Positions 43,037 to 51,358 of a stretch of 64,000 nt of DNA are shown one piece after another; position 1 is the stretch's first letter, and each line of letters begins with the position of its first letter. The stretch covers positions 41,107 through 105,106 of the forward strand of contig CAZBOW010000006.1 of the NCBI GenBank assembly GCA_964493635.1, read 5' to 3'. The position numbers were made by a program, and so were the translations under genes. This stretch comes from OLB6 sp964493635. Lineage in GTDB: Bacteria; Bacteroidota; Ignavibacteria; Kapaibacteriales; Kapaibacteriaceae. The notes beneath the pieces are model-generated. The model searched no databases, was not told where the DNA came from, and saw nothing but the letters and a program-made list of their open reading frames with translations.

Positions 43037-44155
43037 CTACGGCAGCAATTCAACCGTAAAGATAATATCCTGCTTCTGACTGAGCACGCGGGAATCTGGC
43101 ATGTCGATGGCGCTCGTGGTTGCCGTGACATCTTGATTCAGGCGATTGGTCTTGCTAATCGTCATCCCGGTGGACACGTCCAGCACCGCTTCGGACGAGC
43201 CGGTAATCTTCGACCGGTTGAGGACCAACTTGGACGTAGCATCGGGTGGTGGAGGACCAAGCTTCATCGAACCCGTGACGGACGCCGTGACGGTAGCAAC
43301 CAAATGATTGTTGATGTTCTTCACACCAGTGATTTTATAGTCCGTGTCCGTCATGACCGTGAAGAGCGTGCCAATTGGCGTTTCTTGCTTCCGCTTCCAC
43401 GTGCCAGCAGCACTCACCGTTCCCTGAGGGTAGGGAACAAATTGCTGGGCGATAAACGTGGTGTACATAGACGTCTTCACCTGTTCGGTGATATAGGCCT
43501 TTACCTGGGGGGTCATCCGGTTTTTGTCTGGGAAGGCAGCAACGATCTTATTTACAATGGCGTCTACGTCCGATACTTGGGTGGCTTCGCCTTGCGGACT
43601 GATCAGTACGGTTACTTCCTCGCCAATCAAAGCTGAGTAGTTGATGTTGCGCGGGTCGCGGAAGTTTCCGGTGTCGGCAGAGTTGTAGGAGCTCTGCGAT
43701 ACCACCTCTTGCGTACCAATCTTCCGAGCCTCCAGTCCAAGGGTGATCGTATCGAACTGCATGCGCACCTCTACCGTGCCGTCCGGACGGATGGACTTGA
43801 CGCGAATGCGGTAAACGTGCGTGCCAGTGGTGACCGCTTCAACCGAGTCCTGCGTGCTGGCCGTGCGCTGCGTGAGTCGGTACCGGAACACATTGCCTGG
43901 TTTCACCCGAAGGCGGATCGAGTCGATCTTGGCCTCGGCCAGCGAAATCGAGGGTGCCGAGGCAACGGCCGCCAGCTCCTGTGGCGAAAGGGCAATACCT
44001 GGCGTGGTTGTCGTGGGGGCGCTGCCACCGGACTGCTCGCCCATGCTTTCAGTGGAGTCGGGCAGATCGACCACGTCGCTCGAGGCATTGTCCGATGTAC
44101 ACGATAGGGTGAGCGCGCTGGCTACCAGAAGGGCCAAAAGGCGAACGGTTACCAT
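43037..44155 (-). CDS. Lipoprotein of DUF6263-like type, function unknown
   Basis: A 372-residue protein with a signal peptide ending in lipobox LTLSC (about Cys19), an Asp/Ser/Thr-rich spacer, then a large beta-rich domain (FRYRLTQRTAST, VEVRMQFDTIT, VTVLISPQGEATQV, GTWKRKQE). The pattern resembles the gene just upstream and DUF6263-like proteins; I recognise no catalytic residues. The ATG at 44155 is chosen for the lipobox and lies inside the 3' end of the upstream paralogue (7-base overlap). A GTAGGGGGCT copy (43012-43021) lies just past its stop, between it and the GAF gene. Confidence 0.6.
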   Translation of the reverse strand: MVTVRLLALLVASALTLSCTSDNASSDVVDLPDSTESMGEQSGGSAPTTTTPGIALSPQELAAVASAPSISLAEAKIDSIRLRVKPGNVFRYRLTQRTASTQDSVEAVTTGTHVYRIRVKSIRPDGTVEVRMQFDTITLGLEARKIGTQEVVSQSSYNSADTGNFRDPRNINYSALIGEEVTVLISPQGEATQVSDVDAIVNKIVAAFPDKNRMTPQVKAYITEQVKTSMYTTFIAQQFVPYPQGTVSAAGTWKRKQETPIGTLFTVMTDTDYKITGVKNINNHLVATVTASVTGSMKLGPPPPDATSKLVLNRSKITGSSEAVLDVSTGMTISKTNRLNQDVTATTSAIDMPDSRVLSQKQDIIFTVELLP

Positions 44156-45117
44156 TGATACTGTCCTTTGAGTTTCCACGTGGTGGTTGTGCGCACGCGT
44201 TGGGTGAATTCCTCCATCAGGACGCGACCCTTCCACCATGCGGATGCCACGTTGTCGACCTGCTGAATACTTCCTGTGCGAGACATCTGAAGGGTGTGCG
44301 AAACGTCGGCGTACCCTTCAGCAAGTTGCACGACATATGGAACACCGTACACGCGGAAAGGTTGTGGAGTGATTGCTGGAAGGGTGTCGGCAACCGTCAT
44401 TGTTAACATGCCACCGTCCACGTCGGCCAGTGTTGCCGTTGTCCGACCCTTGAACATCACGCCATCCACCCGCAAGGCCATGGTAAGATTCCACGTGGAA
44501 TCCTTTCCGGTGGTGAGGCCAGGAACCACCCGCTTCTGCAGGTCGCCGTAGTGCAGCAGGTTTTCATCGGAAATGGCCTGTGTCCACATCAAGTGGGTTA
44601 CACTATCGATGCCGCTCGAATTATCGGCAAGGTAGTCGCGCCAGTATTCAACTTGCTCTCCCTCGAGGGCGCTCACCTCTCCATACGGACTCACGGTAAG
44701 CGTGAACGGGCGGTTGAGCGGTCCGATATAGGCGTTGATATCCGAGAAGTTCTTTGGAGAGATGTCCTTCTCCGAATCATACTCCACCAGCCTGCCGTCG
44801 GCCATGAAACGGTACCGCATGGAGTCCACGTTCACCACCACACGCGCAATACCATCCATGCTCTCGATACAGCGTATGGTGGTGAAGTAGGTTACGGTAC
44901 GGTCGTAGTTTTTCTGCGAGCTGTCGCTATACCACCGTGTTGCGGTGGTTTGCTCGGTGATTTCATACGACTGAGCAACGCCAGCCGTATACAGCACCTG
45001 AGCCCGATACTGTTTTGCAGGTGCACCTGACGTTTGCGCCACAGTAGGTACTGCAGCAGGCACCGCAGCCATGCAGACAGCAGCCAGAACGAGGCAGAAG
45101 CGTTGTGATGCAACCAT
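44149..45117 (-). CDS. Secreted DUF6263-like protein, paralogue of its downstream neighbour
   Basis: A 322-residue protein with a signal peptide (about 1-27) and the same order of elements as the next gene: SYEITEQTTAT, a segment reporting FTLTVSPYGEVSALEG, and a C-terminal half ending in long strands. It has no lipobox, so it is periplasmic or outer-membrane associated. The ATG at 45117 is four bases from the stop of ndk on the same strand, so ndk and both DUF6263-like genes are probably one transcript. Function unknown. Confidence 0.6.
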   Translation of the reverse strand: MVASQRFCLVLAAVCMAAVPAAVPTVAQTSGAPAKQYRAQVLYTAGVAQSYEITEQTTATRWYSDSSQKNYDRTVTYFTTIRCIESMDGIARVVVNVDSMRYRFMADGRLVEYDSEKDISPKNFSDINAYIGPLNRPFTLTVSPYGEVSALEGEQVEYWRDYLADNSSGIDSVTHLMWTQAISDENLLHYGDLQKRVVPGLTTGKDSTWNLTMALRVDGVMFKGRTTATLADVDGGMLTMTVADTLPAITPQPFRVYGVPYVVQLAEGYADVSHTLQMSRTGSIQQVDNVASAWWKGRVLMEEFTQRVRTTTTWKLKGQYQW

Positions 45118-45121
45118 ACGA

Positions 45122-45535
45122 TTAGATGAGTTCGTGCTCGCCGAAGAAGAAGCCGACTTCGCGGAGGCCATTCTCAACAGAGTCGGAGCCGTGGACGGCA
45201 TTTTCACCAACGCTCGTGGCATACAGCTTACGAATTGTGCCGTCGGCAGCTTCTGCTGGATTGGTCGCGCCGATCAGTTCGCGCCAAGCGGCTACAGCAT
45301 TGTCCTTTTCAAGGGCGATCGGTACGATCGGTCCGCTCGACATGAATTCGACAAGCTCGCCGTAGAACGGGCGCTCCTTGTGCACGGCGTAAAACTCGCC
45401 GGCAACAGCGGGAGAGATCGTCATTTGCTTCATGCCAAGAATGCGGAATCCGGCCTCTTGGATGCGAGCGACGATGTTGCCAATGTTTTGGTTGCGGACA
45501 GCGTCCGGCTTGATGATGCAGAGTGTACGTTCCAT
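45122..45535 (-). CDS. ndk: Nucleoside diphosphate kinase
   Basis: A 137-residue protein of normal Ndk length starting ERTLCIIKPDAV, with the phosphorylated His115 in NAVHGSDS and the usual FMSSGPIV at about 64-71. It balances NTP and dNTP pools by transferring gamma-phosphate. It lies 52 bases after sucD on the same strand. Confidence 0.97.
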   Translation of the reverse strand: MERTLCIIKPDAVRNQNIGNIVARIQEAGFRILGMKQMTISPAVAGEFYAVHKERPFYGELVEFMSSGPIVPIALEKDNAVAAWRELIGATNPAEAADGTIRKLYATSVGENAVHGSDSVENGLREVGFFFGEHELI

Positions 45536-45587
45536 AGTGCGTTGGTTTGCGTGATGATGAAATGAATAATCGGTTGCTATGGGGTTG

Positions 45588-46568
45588 TTACTTTTTCTTG
45601 GTCGTCTTTGCTGTCTTGGCTGTCTTGGCTGTCTTGGCCGTCGTAGTCTTTGCTGATGTTGATGTACCCTTCGATGCCAGAAGCTGCTTCATCGTGATGC
45701 CAATTGTAGCCGGCGACTCAACAACCGTGATGCCGCACTCCTTCATCGTGGCCATCTTATCGGCTGCCGTGCCCTTGCCACCGGAGATGATCGCACCAGC
45801 GTGTCCCATTCGGCGGCCTGGAGGAGCTGTCTGTCCGGCAATGAAGCCAACCACTGGCTTTTTGACATGATCCTTGATGTATCGGGCGGCCTCTTCTTCG
45901 GCCGAACCACCGATTTCACCAATCATGACAATGGCTTCGGTTTCAGGGTCGTCGTTGAACATCTTGATGGCATCGATGAACTGCGTGCCGATGATGGGGT
46001 CGCCACCGATACCGATACAGGTGGTCTGACCCAGGCCAACGTCCGTAAGCTGCTTGACGGCTTCATACGTGAGCGTTCCAGAGCGCGATACCAGACCGAT
46101 CGGGCCGCGGGAGAAGATGAAGCCTGGCATGATGCCAATTTTGGCTTCGCCGGGCGTGATGATACCCGGACAGTTTGGACCAATCAGAACGGCGCCGGAG
46201 GCCTGCAGTGCAGCCTTGACGGGAATCATGTCGCGAACGGGAATACCCTCGGTGATGCAGATGATCACGCCAATGCCACCATCAATCGCCTCAAGGATGG
46301 CGTCGGCTGCAAAGGCCGCCGGTACGAAGATGATCGATACGTCGGCGCCGGTAGCGGCAACGGCATCAGCAACCGTGTTGAAGACCGGCACCGGGCGGGT
46401 GAACATGTCGTCGCCCTTGCCCTCGTACGTGGTGCCACCTTTACCCGGTGTAACGCCACCTACCACATTTGTGCCATATTGGAGCATCTGCGAAGCATGA
46501 AACGTGCCTTCGCCGCCCGTAAGGCCTTGAACAAGTACTTTCGAATGTTTATTGACAAGAACGCTCAT
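45588..46568 (-). CDS. sucD: Succinyl-CoA ligase alpha subunit with an unusual basic C-terminal tail
   Basis: A 326-residue protein with a CoA-binding domain (VLVQGLTGGEGTFH, about 11-24), GPNCPGIITPGE and the active-site His in MGHAGAII. It forms succinyl phosphate and succinyl-CoA in the TCA cycle with SucC, which is not in the window. The usual alpha subunit ends near residue 295. Here about 30 residues of Lys/Thr/Ala repeats (AKTAKTAKTAKTTKKK) follow, encoded by 9-bp repeats at about 45604-45640. The ATG at 46568 is chosen for homology and has a promoter box 41 bases upstream. Confidence 0.93.
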   Translation of the reverse strand: MSVLVNKHSKVLVQGLTGGEGTFHASQMLQYGTNVVGGVTPGKGGTTYEGKGDDMFTRPVPVFNTVADAVAATGADVSIIFVPAAFAADAILEAIDGGIGVIICITEGIPVRDMIPVKAALQASGAVLIGPNCPGIITPGEAKIGIMPGFIFSRGPIGLVSRSGTLTYEAVKQLTDVGLGQTTCIGIGGDPIIGTQFIDAIKMFNDDPETEAIVMIGEIGGSAEEEAARYIKDHVKKPVVGFIAGQTAPPGRRMGHAGAIISGGKGTAADKMATMKECGITVVESPATIGITMKQLLASKGTSTSAKTTTAKTAKTAKTAKTTKKK

Positions 46569-46609
46569 ACTGCCTGTCCTGTTGGCTGTTCGTGGGGAAT
46601 GGTAAGCCA

Positions 46610-46617
46610 CAAAAGTA
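46610..46617 (-). promoter_or_regulatory. TAnnTTTG-type -7 box for sucD
   Basis: On the minus strand the octamer is TACTTTTG, 41 bases before the sucD ATG, in the divergent space between sucD and the OsmC gene. It gives a leader of about 35 bases. No -33 element could be assigned with confidence. Confidence 0.5.
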
Positions 46618-46663
46618 CGGAAACAGACGGCATCGCACTCGCATCTGATAGGAAGAAAGAGCC

Positions 46664-47086
46664 ATGGTAGAAATCACACTTCTGTACAACGGCGATCAGC
46701 GGGTTACCGCCGTGCACGGCCCATCTGGCGCACAGGTGCTCACGGATGCCCCTGTGGACAATGGCGGCAAGGGCGAGAGCTATTCACCAACGGACCTTGT
46801 GGCGACGGCTCTGGGGTCCTGTATGCTGACGTATGTTGGCAAGGTGGCCGAACAGCACGACTGGGACGTACGTGGCACGGTTGTAACCGTGAAAAAAGAG
46901 ATGGTGGCCGATCCGCTGCGCCGTATCGGGCGCCTTACCGTGGACATTCAGCTCAATCAGCACTTCGATGAGAAAGCGCTGAAGATGTTCACCAACGCCG
47001 TGACGACATGTCCCGTGAAGCTGTCGATCTCCGATCAGATCGAGGTGCCCATCACCCTGCGTGTGCCTGAACAGCCGCAGCAATAG
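46664..47086 (+). CDS. OsmC/Ohr-family protein
   Basis: A 140-residue protein with the two conserved redox cysteines, Cys53 in LGSCMLTY and Cys116 in TTCPVKLS, and the SPTDLVATAL segment of the OsmC group. These proteins reduce organic hydroperoxides through the Cys pair. It stands alone on the plus strand. Its last 35 bases overlap the end of gatA on the other strand. Confidence 0.9.
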   Translation: MVEITLLYNGDQRVTAVHGPSGAQVLTDAPVDNGGKGESYSPTDLVATALGSCMLTYVGKVAEQHDWDVRGTVVTVKKEMVADPLRRIGRLTVDIQLNQHFDEKALKMFTNAVTTCPVKLSISDQIEVPITLRVPEQPQQ

Positions 47087-48455
47087 CTAGTACACGCTCG
47101 TCGGCATGCATAGCTCCCTGAAGCTGCATGCCAATGGGCAGCCCCTTACGATCATGCCCAAATGGGATCGACAGCGCTGGAATGCCGGCGATGTTGGCAC
47201 TTACCGTGTACAGGTCGCTCAACCACATCTGCACCGGATCGGTAATGGCGCCGCGCTCAAAGGCGGTGGTTGGCGTTGTGGGCATTGCCAGAACGTCCAC
47301 GCGTGTAAAGAGGTCTGCATAGCTGTCGAAGATCAGTCGCCGAGCCTGCTGGGCCTTGGTGTAGAAGGCATCGTGGTGGCCGGCACTGAGTACGTACGTT
47401 CCCAACATCAGTCGGCGCTGCACCTCGGTGCCAAAGCCCTCGGATCGGCTGGCGGTGGTCATGTCGCTCGACACATCGTGCGAACTACCGGACGTTGGGT
47501 TGGAGCGGTAGCCATATCGTACACCGTCGTACCGCGCAAGGTTACTCGAGGCTTCCGCCGTGGCCAAAATGAAGTAGGTCGGAATCCAGAGGTCAAGGTG
47601 TGGCATCTCGATGCACGTGCCGGTGCCACCGCGCTCTTCAAGCGTGGTCAGAAACCGGTGGTACGCCTCGCGAATATCGCTATCGCATCCGGCTAGCATG
47701 TGCTCTGGCAAGTAGCCGAAGGTGAAGCTGGTAGGGGGCTTGTCCACGGCATCGCAGGCAGCGCCTGCAGCCTGCGGACTGGATGTCGCATCCATCGGGT
47801 CGTACGCGGCAAGGGCATCGAATGTGCGGGCCATGAGGTCCAGGTCGCGCGTAAAGAGACCAACCTGATCCAGCGACGATGCGAATGCAACCAGACCGTA
47901 TCGACTCAGTCGGCCGTAGGTGGGCTTTAACCCATACACCCCGCAGAAGGCCGCCGGCTGACGTACCGATCCACCGGTATCGGATCCCAGAGCCACATCG
48001 CAGTGGTGCGCCGCGACTGCCACGGCCGATCCACCGGATGATCCACCGGGTACACGCGTGGGGTCGAGGTGGTGTCCAACAGCACCAAACGCTGATGTTT
48101 CGTTCGACGAGCCCATCGCGAACTCGTCCATATTCGTTTTGCCCAGCAGTACGGCGCCAGCATCCCGAAGACGTTCGACCACCGTGGCGTCGTACAGGGG
48201 ATGAAAATCACGCAACATGTTCGAGGCACACGTTAGTGGCATGCCCTTCACAGAAATGTTGTCCTTGACGCCCACTACGCATCCCTCAAGAGGACGCTCG
48301 AGGGCTGTACCGCGCCGCTCGTCGCTGAGGGCCGCTGTTTTCCGGGCGCCATCATGATCAAGGTAGATCCACGCCTTCAGGTTGGAGTCGGAAGTACAGC
48401 GGTCGAGGTACTGCTCAACAGTGGCCAGTGCGGACGATACGGTGGGAGCTGACAT
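47052..48455 (-). CDS. gatA: Aspartyl/glutamyl-tRNA(Asn/Gln) amidotransferase subunit A
   Basis: A 467-residue amidase-signature enzyme with the Lys-Ser-Ser triad: Lys64 in GVKDNISVKG, Ser139 in PGGSSGGSAVAV and Ser163 in SDTGGSVRQPA. It releases ammonia from glutamine for transamidation of mischarged Glu-tRNA(Gln) or Asp-tRNA(Asn). gatB and gatC are not in the window. It is the last gene of a seven-gene minus-strand run and starts 3 bases after tatB. A GTAGGGGGCT copy is at 47731. Confidence 0.95.
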   Translation of the reverse strand: MSAPTVSSALATVEQYLDRCTSDSNLKAWIYLDHDGARKTAALSDERRGTALERPLEGCVVGVKDNISVKGMPLTCASNMLRDFHPLYDATVVERLRDAGAVLLGKTNMDEFAMGSSNETSAFGAVGHHLDPTRVPGGSSGGSAVAVAAHHCDVALGSDTGGSVRQPAAFCGVYGLKPTYGRLSRYGLVAFASSLDQVGLFTRDLDLMARTFDALAAYDPMDATSSPQAAGAACDAVDKPPTSFTFGYLPEHMLAGCDSDIREAYHRFLTTLEERGGTGTCIEMPHLDLWIPTYFILATAEASSNLARYDGVRYGYRSNPTSGSSHDVSSDMTTASRSEGFGTEVQRRLMLGTYVLSAGHHDAFYTKAQQARRLIFDSYADLFTRVDVLAMPTTPTTAFERGAITDPVQMWLSDLYTVSANIAGIPALSIPFGHDRKGLPIGMQLQGAMHADERVLAIAAAVQAHAG

Positions 48456-48458
48456 ACG

Positions 48459-48815
48459 TCACGGTGTTTCTGATTCGGTTTCGGATGGGGGTGGTGTCGG
48501 GTTTGCCGGCGAGTCCGGCGGCGAGTCTGGCGACGAGTCCGGCGACAAGTCTGGCGGCAGCGGTGTGCGAGGCACGGCCTCCGGATTGGTAGCTACCGTA
48601 ACGGTACGCTGCACCTGATCGGAAATCCGTGTTACGGGAGTGGTCACGTCGGCAGAGATATCGCGAATCTGTTGCGTAAGATCCTCTTGAGCCTTGCGCA
48701 TCGTGCGCAGCCCCTTACCAACCGACCGAGCGAGTTCCGGAAGTTTGGATGGACCAAACAGCAGGAGAATCACAAGGAGGATCAGGAGAAACTCTCCGCC
48801 GCCGACATCAAACAT
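48459..48815 (-). CDS. tatB: Tat translocase protein TatA/TatB family with low-complexity tail
   Basis: A 118-residue protein starting MFDVGGGEFLLILLVILLLF-like with one membrane helix (about 8-21), GPSKLPELARSVGKG (about 21-35) and an amphipathic helix. A Pro/Ser/Asp-rich tail follows, encoded partly by about 12-bp repeats near 48503-48555. FGPSKLPEL and the longer length suggest the TatB-type partner of the shorter TatA encoded 2 bases upstream. tatC is not in the window. Confidence 0.82.
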   Translation of the reverse strand: MFDVGGGEFLLILLVILLLFGPSKLPELARSVGKGLRTMRKAQEDLTQQIRDISADVTTPVTRISDQVQRTVTVATNPEAVPRTPLPPDLSPDSSPDSPPDSPANPTPPPSETESETP

Positions 48816-48817
48816 GA

Positions 48818-48985
48818 TTACTCGCTCTTCTTAGGCGTGTCGCTGTCGTCGGTGTTGGCCGCCTGCTTGAATTCACGGATGCCGGAGCCAAGTCCGCGCA
48901 TGAGTTCAGGAATACGGCGTCCGCCGAACAGCAGGACGATGACCAGAACGATGAGGATGAGTTCCGTTGGACCTAGGCCGAACAT
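48818..48985 (-). CDS. tatA: Twin-arginine translocase subunit TatA (55 residues)
   Basis: A short gene that is easy to miss. It encodes 55 residues starting MFGLGPTELILIVLVI, a single membrane helix, then LLFGGRRIPELMRGLGSGIREFKQA, the conserved FGxxxxPEL hinge and amphipathic helix of TatA. It ends in an acidic/Lys tail. The ATG at 48985 lies within the last 13 bases of purQ, and its TAA is 2 bases before tatB. TatA multimers form the Tat pore. Confidence 0.92.
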   Translation of the reverse strand: MFGLGPTELILIVLVIVLLFGGRRIPELMRGLGSGIREFKQAANTDDSDTPKKSE

Positions 48986-49656
48986 AGGGGGTCTCCCAAA
49001 TGAAGTGCAATACTTGAAAAGATGCTCATGCCATCCGATGAGCCCAAGATCGACTCGGCAGCACGCTCTGGATGGGGCATCATCCCGAGCACGTTACCCG
49101 ATGCATTTACAATGCCTGCAATGGCATTCATACTGCCATTGGGGTTGTCGCCGACATATCGGAACACGACGCGCTGCGTGTCCTCGAGTTCCTGAATCAC
49201 CTCCGGACTGGCCACGTAGCATCCCTCGCCGTGGGCGATTGGAATACGCAGGGTTGTACCGGGCTGGATGGACGACGTGAACGGCGTTGATGTGTTTTCT
49301 GTGCGCAGCAGCACGTCCTTACAGATGAACTGCAGGTTGTGGTTCCGCGTGAGCGCTCCGGGAAGTAGTCCGGCTTCGCAGAGAATCTGAAACCCGTTGC
49401 AGATCCCGATGACAAGGCCACCGGCCGTCGCAAAGTTGACCACCTCGGCCATAATCGGTGAAAATCGGGCGATGGCTCCCGTACGCAGGTAATCGCCGTA
49501 CGAAAATCCACCCGGCAGGATCACCAGATCCAGATCCGATGGGATCGACGTGTCCTTATGCCATAGCGAAACCACCGTGCCGCCGGCAAGTTGCGCCGCG
49601 TAGCGCGCATCGGCGTCGCAGTTGGATCCGGGAAATGTTACCACACCTACCTTCAT
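48973..49656 (-). CDS. purQ: Phosphoribosylformylglycinamidine synthase subunit PurQ
   Basis: A 227-residue class I glutamine amidotransferase with VVTFPGSNCD at the N-terminus, LPGGFSYGDYLR (about 47-58), nucleophile Cys in GICNGFQIL (about 85-93) and the C-terminal MMPHPERA triad segment. It supplies ammonia to PurL in purine synthesis. The ATG at 49656 overlaps the purS stop (ATGA). A longer upstream start would lie inside purS. Confidence 0.95.
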   Translation of the reverse strand: MKVGVVTFPGSNCDADARYAAQLAGGTVVSLWHKDTSIPSDLDLVILPGGFSYGDYLRTGAIARFSPIMAEVVNFATAGGLVIGICNGFQILCEAGLLPGALTRNHNLQFICKDVLLRTENTSTPFTSSIQPGTTLRIPIAHGEGCYVASPEVIQELEDTQRVVFRYVGDNPNGSMNAIAGIVNASGNVLGMMPHPERAAESILGSSDGMSIFSSIALHLGDPLCSA

Positions 49657-49925
49657 ACGTGGTCTCCCTCGAATCCCTCGGTGATGGTAATCGCAAAATC
49701 CTCCATCACCGGATTGGCCAGCAGCTGCTGGCATGCCCGCTCGACCAGCTCTCGAGCATGATCGGCGTCGGCCGCCTGCACCGACATTTCGACGTGTTTG
49801 CCGATACGCACATGCTGTAATCCCGGCATATGCAAACTGTGAAGCGCATGCTCGACGGTTTTCCCCTGCACATCCAGAATCGAACGTCGCAAGGTTACAG
49901 TAACGTGGGCGGTAAAGTGTTTCAT
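49653..49925 (-). CDS. purS: Phosphoribosylformylglycinamidine synthase subunit PurS
   Basis: A 90-residue protein with the PurS pattern: VTVTLRRSILDVQGKTVEHAL (about 8-28, shown without its last part in relatives), then LGL-like MPGLQHVRIGKHVEM and a C-terminal NPVMEDFAI (about 71-79). PurS bridges PurQ and the small form of PurL; purL itself is not in this window. It is coupled to purQ by ATGA. Confidence 0.92.
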   Translation of the reverse strand: MKHFTAHVTVTLRRSILDVQGKTVEHALHSLHMPGLQHVRIGKHVEMSVQAADADHARELVERACQQLLANPVMEDFAITITEGFEGDHV

Positions 49926-49934
49926 AGGAAGGGG

Positions 49935-50696
49935 CTACATCGAAAAAGGATCTGGATCGGATTCTTCAATCGTATCGTCGGACTCATCGTGATCGTCACG
50001 AACGAACAGATGCACCACATGACGCACGGCACCCCCTACAGCATAGAGTGCCATGAAGGGGAATAACGCCTGTCCACGCGTTACGATAATGGCTACGATA
50101 CCAGCGAAAAATACGAGAAAAATAAACGGGCGTTCTCGGAAGCTGCGTGCAGTGGGCCGGGGCAGGTTGTCGTATTTGATAGTACTCACCATTGCCAGCG
50201 ACGTTAGAACCACAACACCGGTTGCTACCCACAGCTTCCACGACTCGGCAACAAGATCCGAAGGATGGATGTAGATCAGGTACGACACCACCGTGAGCGC
50301 CCCAGCCGGAATGGGCATGCCACGGAAGTAGGCTTTGTCCTCCATGCTGGTGAGTTGCACGTTGAATCGTGCAAGACGTAACACGCCAAGCAAGGCGGGA
50401 AGTGCGGCAATGAGCATCCCCCAGTTCATCCACTGGTGAAAGACCCCCATCCAGAGCATCATCGAGGGGGCCACGCCAAACGACACGGCATCGCACAGGG
50501 AGTCCAGCTCTACGCCAAACTCGCTGGTGCTCTTGACTAACCGCGCAACAAAGCCATCAAGAGCGTCGAAGATTCCGGAGAGCAAGATCAGCACGGCTGC
50601 ACGATCCAGGTCGCCCTCGGCGGACGCCACGATCGAGCCGAACCCGCAAAACAGGTTCGCTAACGTAAACAGATTCGGTATGATCGAGCGAGTCAC
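49935..50696 (-). CDS. pssA: CDP-diacylglycerol-serine O-phosphatidyltransferase
   Basis: A 253-residue membrane protein with the CDP-alcohol phosphotransferase motif spread over FDALDGFVARLVKS (about 43-56), then EFGVELDSLCDAVSFG. Several hydrophobic segments follow, and the C-terminus is acidic. It makes phosphatidylserine. The GTG at 50696 is chosen because it forms a GTGA overlap with the psd stop; an ATG at 50759 lies inside psd and adds 21 residues without family similarity. Confidence 0.92.
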   Translation of the reverse strand: MTRSIIPNLFTLANLFCGFGSIVASAEGDLDRAAVLILLSGIFDALDGFVARLVKSTSEFGVELDSLCDAVSFGVAPSMMLWMGVFHQWMNWGMLIAALPALLGVLRLARFNVQLTSMEDKAYFRGMPIPAGALTVVSYLIYIHPSDLVAESWKLWVATGVVVLTSLAMVSTIKYDNLPRPTARSFRERPFIFLVFFAGIVAIIVTRGQALFPFMALYAVGGAVRHVVHLFVRDDHDESDDTIEESDPDPFSM

Positions 50697-51358
50697 GCGC
50701 AATGCAGTCGGGCCAGAATGGTTGCTGAACTTACCACCTTCTGCCCCGTTCGCACGCAAATCTCTGCATCTGCCGGCACGACCACATCCATGCGCGATCC
50801 GAACTTCATCATGCCAAAACGATCACCAACACGAACGATGTCGCCAGCTGCGGTATCGTACACGATGCGCCGCGCCAGAAATCCGGTGATCTGGCGATAC
50901 AGAACCTGTCCGGCCGAGGTTTTCACCACGAACTCGGCCCGTTCGTTCTCCTCCGATGCCTTGGGGTTGAAGGCCATGAGGTACTTGCCGGGGTAGTAAT
51001 CGGCCCGTAAGACGGTGCCACTGACTGGGTAGCGGTTTACATGGAGGTTGATCGGCGACAGAAAAATCGTGATCTGAATTGCTGGACCGCCAATATCAGG
51101 GTTGTGATCAACCTGGAAGACCTCGGTGACCTGACCGTCGGCTGGGCTTACCACCACCGTATCGGTGGTTGCAGCGTCGGGGTGCAGGGGGCGCTCCGAG
51201 TCGCGGAAGAACCACAGGGTGAAACTGATCACCGCCAGGCCAAGCACGATGGCGGCAATGCCACCGATCGTCCCGATCGGTAGGAGGGCGAGGCACAGTA
51301 CGGCGGCTCCAACAAGAAGCATCGCCAGGGCATTGTCGCGCCCGTAAGGAGTTATCAT
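50693..51358 (-). CDS. psd: Phosphatidylserine decarboxylase (short, archaeal-type proenzyme)
   Basis: A 221-residue protein with N-terminal hydrophobic segments (about 10-50), VVSPADGQVTEV (about 78-89), FLSPINLHVNRYPVSG and the self-cleavage site in MKFGSRMDV (Gly-Ser, about 184-192), where the Ser becomes the pyruvoyl group. It converts phosphatidylserine to phosphatidylethanolamine, the step after PssA. The ATG at 51358 gives the usual length. It heads the minus-strand run through gatA. Confidence 0.93.
   Translation of the reverse strand: MITPYGRDNALAMLLVGAAVLCLALLPIGTIGGIAAIVLGLAVISFTLWFFRDSERPLHPDAATTDTVVVSPADGQVTEVFQVDHNPDIGGPAIQITIFLSPINLHVNRYPVSGTVLRADYYPGKYLMAFNPKASEENERAEFVVKTSAGQVLYRQITGFLARRIVYDTAAGDIVRVGDRFGMMKFGSRMDVVVPADAEICVRTGQKVVSSATILARLHCA

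Larger units (their letters stand above)
3122..47740 (+). repeat. Dispersed 10-mer GTAGGGGGCT, eight copies, all on the plus strand
   Basis: Copies lie at 3122-3131, 17071-17080, 24124-24133, 30398-30407, 32741-32750, 37232-37241, 43012-43021 and 47731-47740. I found no copy of the reverse complement AGCCCCCTAC. Four copies are in plus-strand genes, three in minus-strand genes and one between genes, read in different frames. A base-composition estimate gives well under one copy per strand in 64 kb. See the finding for the interpretation. Confidence 0.8.

Noticed and set aside
50697..50759. ATG at 50759 as the pssA start
   Set aside because: It lies 67 bases inside psd; the GTG at 50696 forms a GTGA overlap with the psd stop and matches where family similarity starts.
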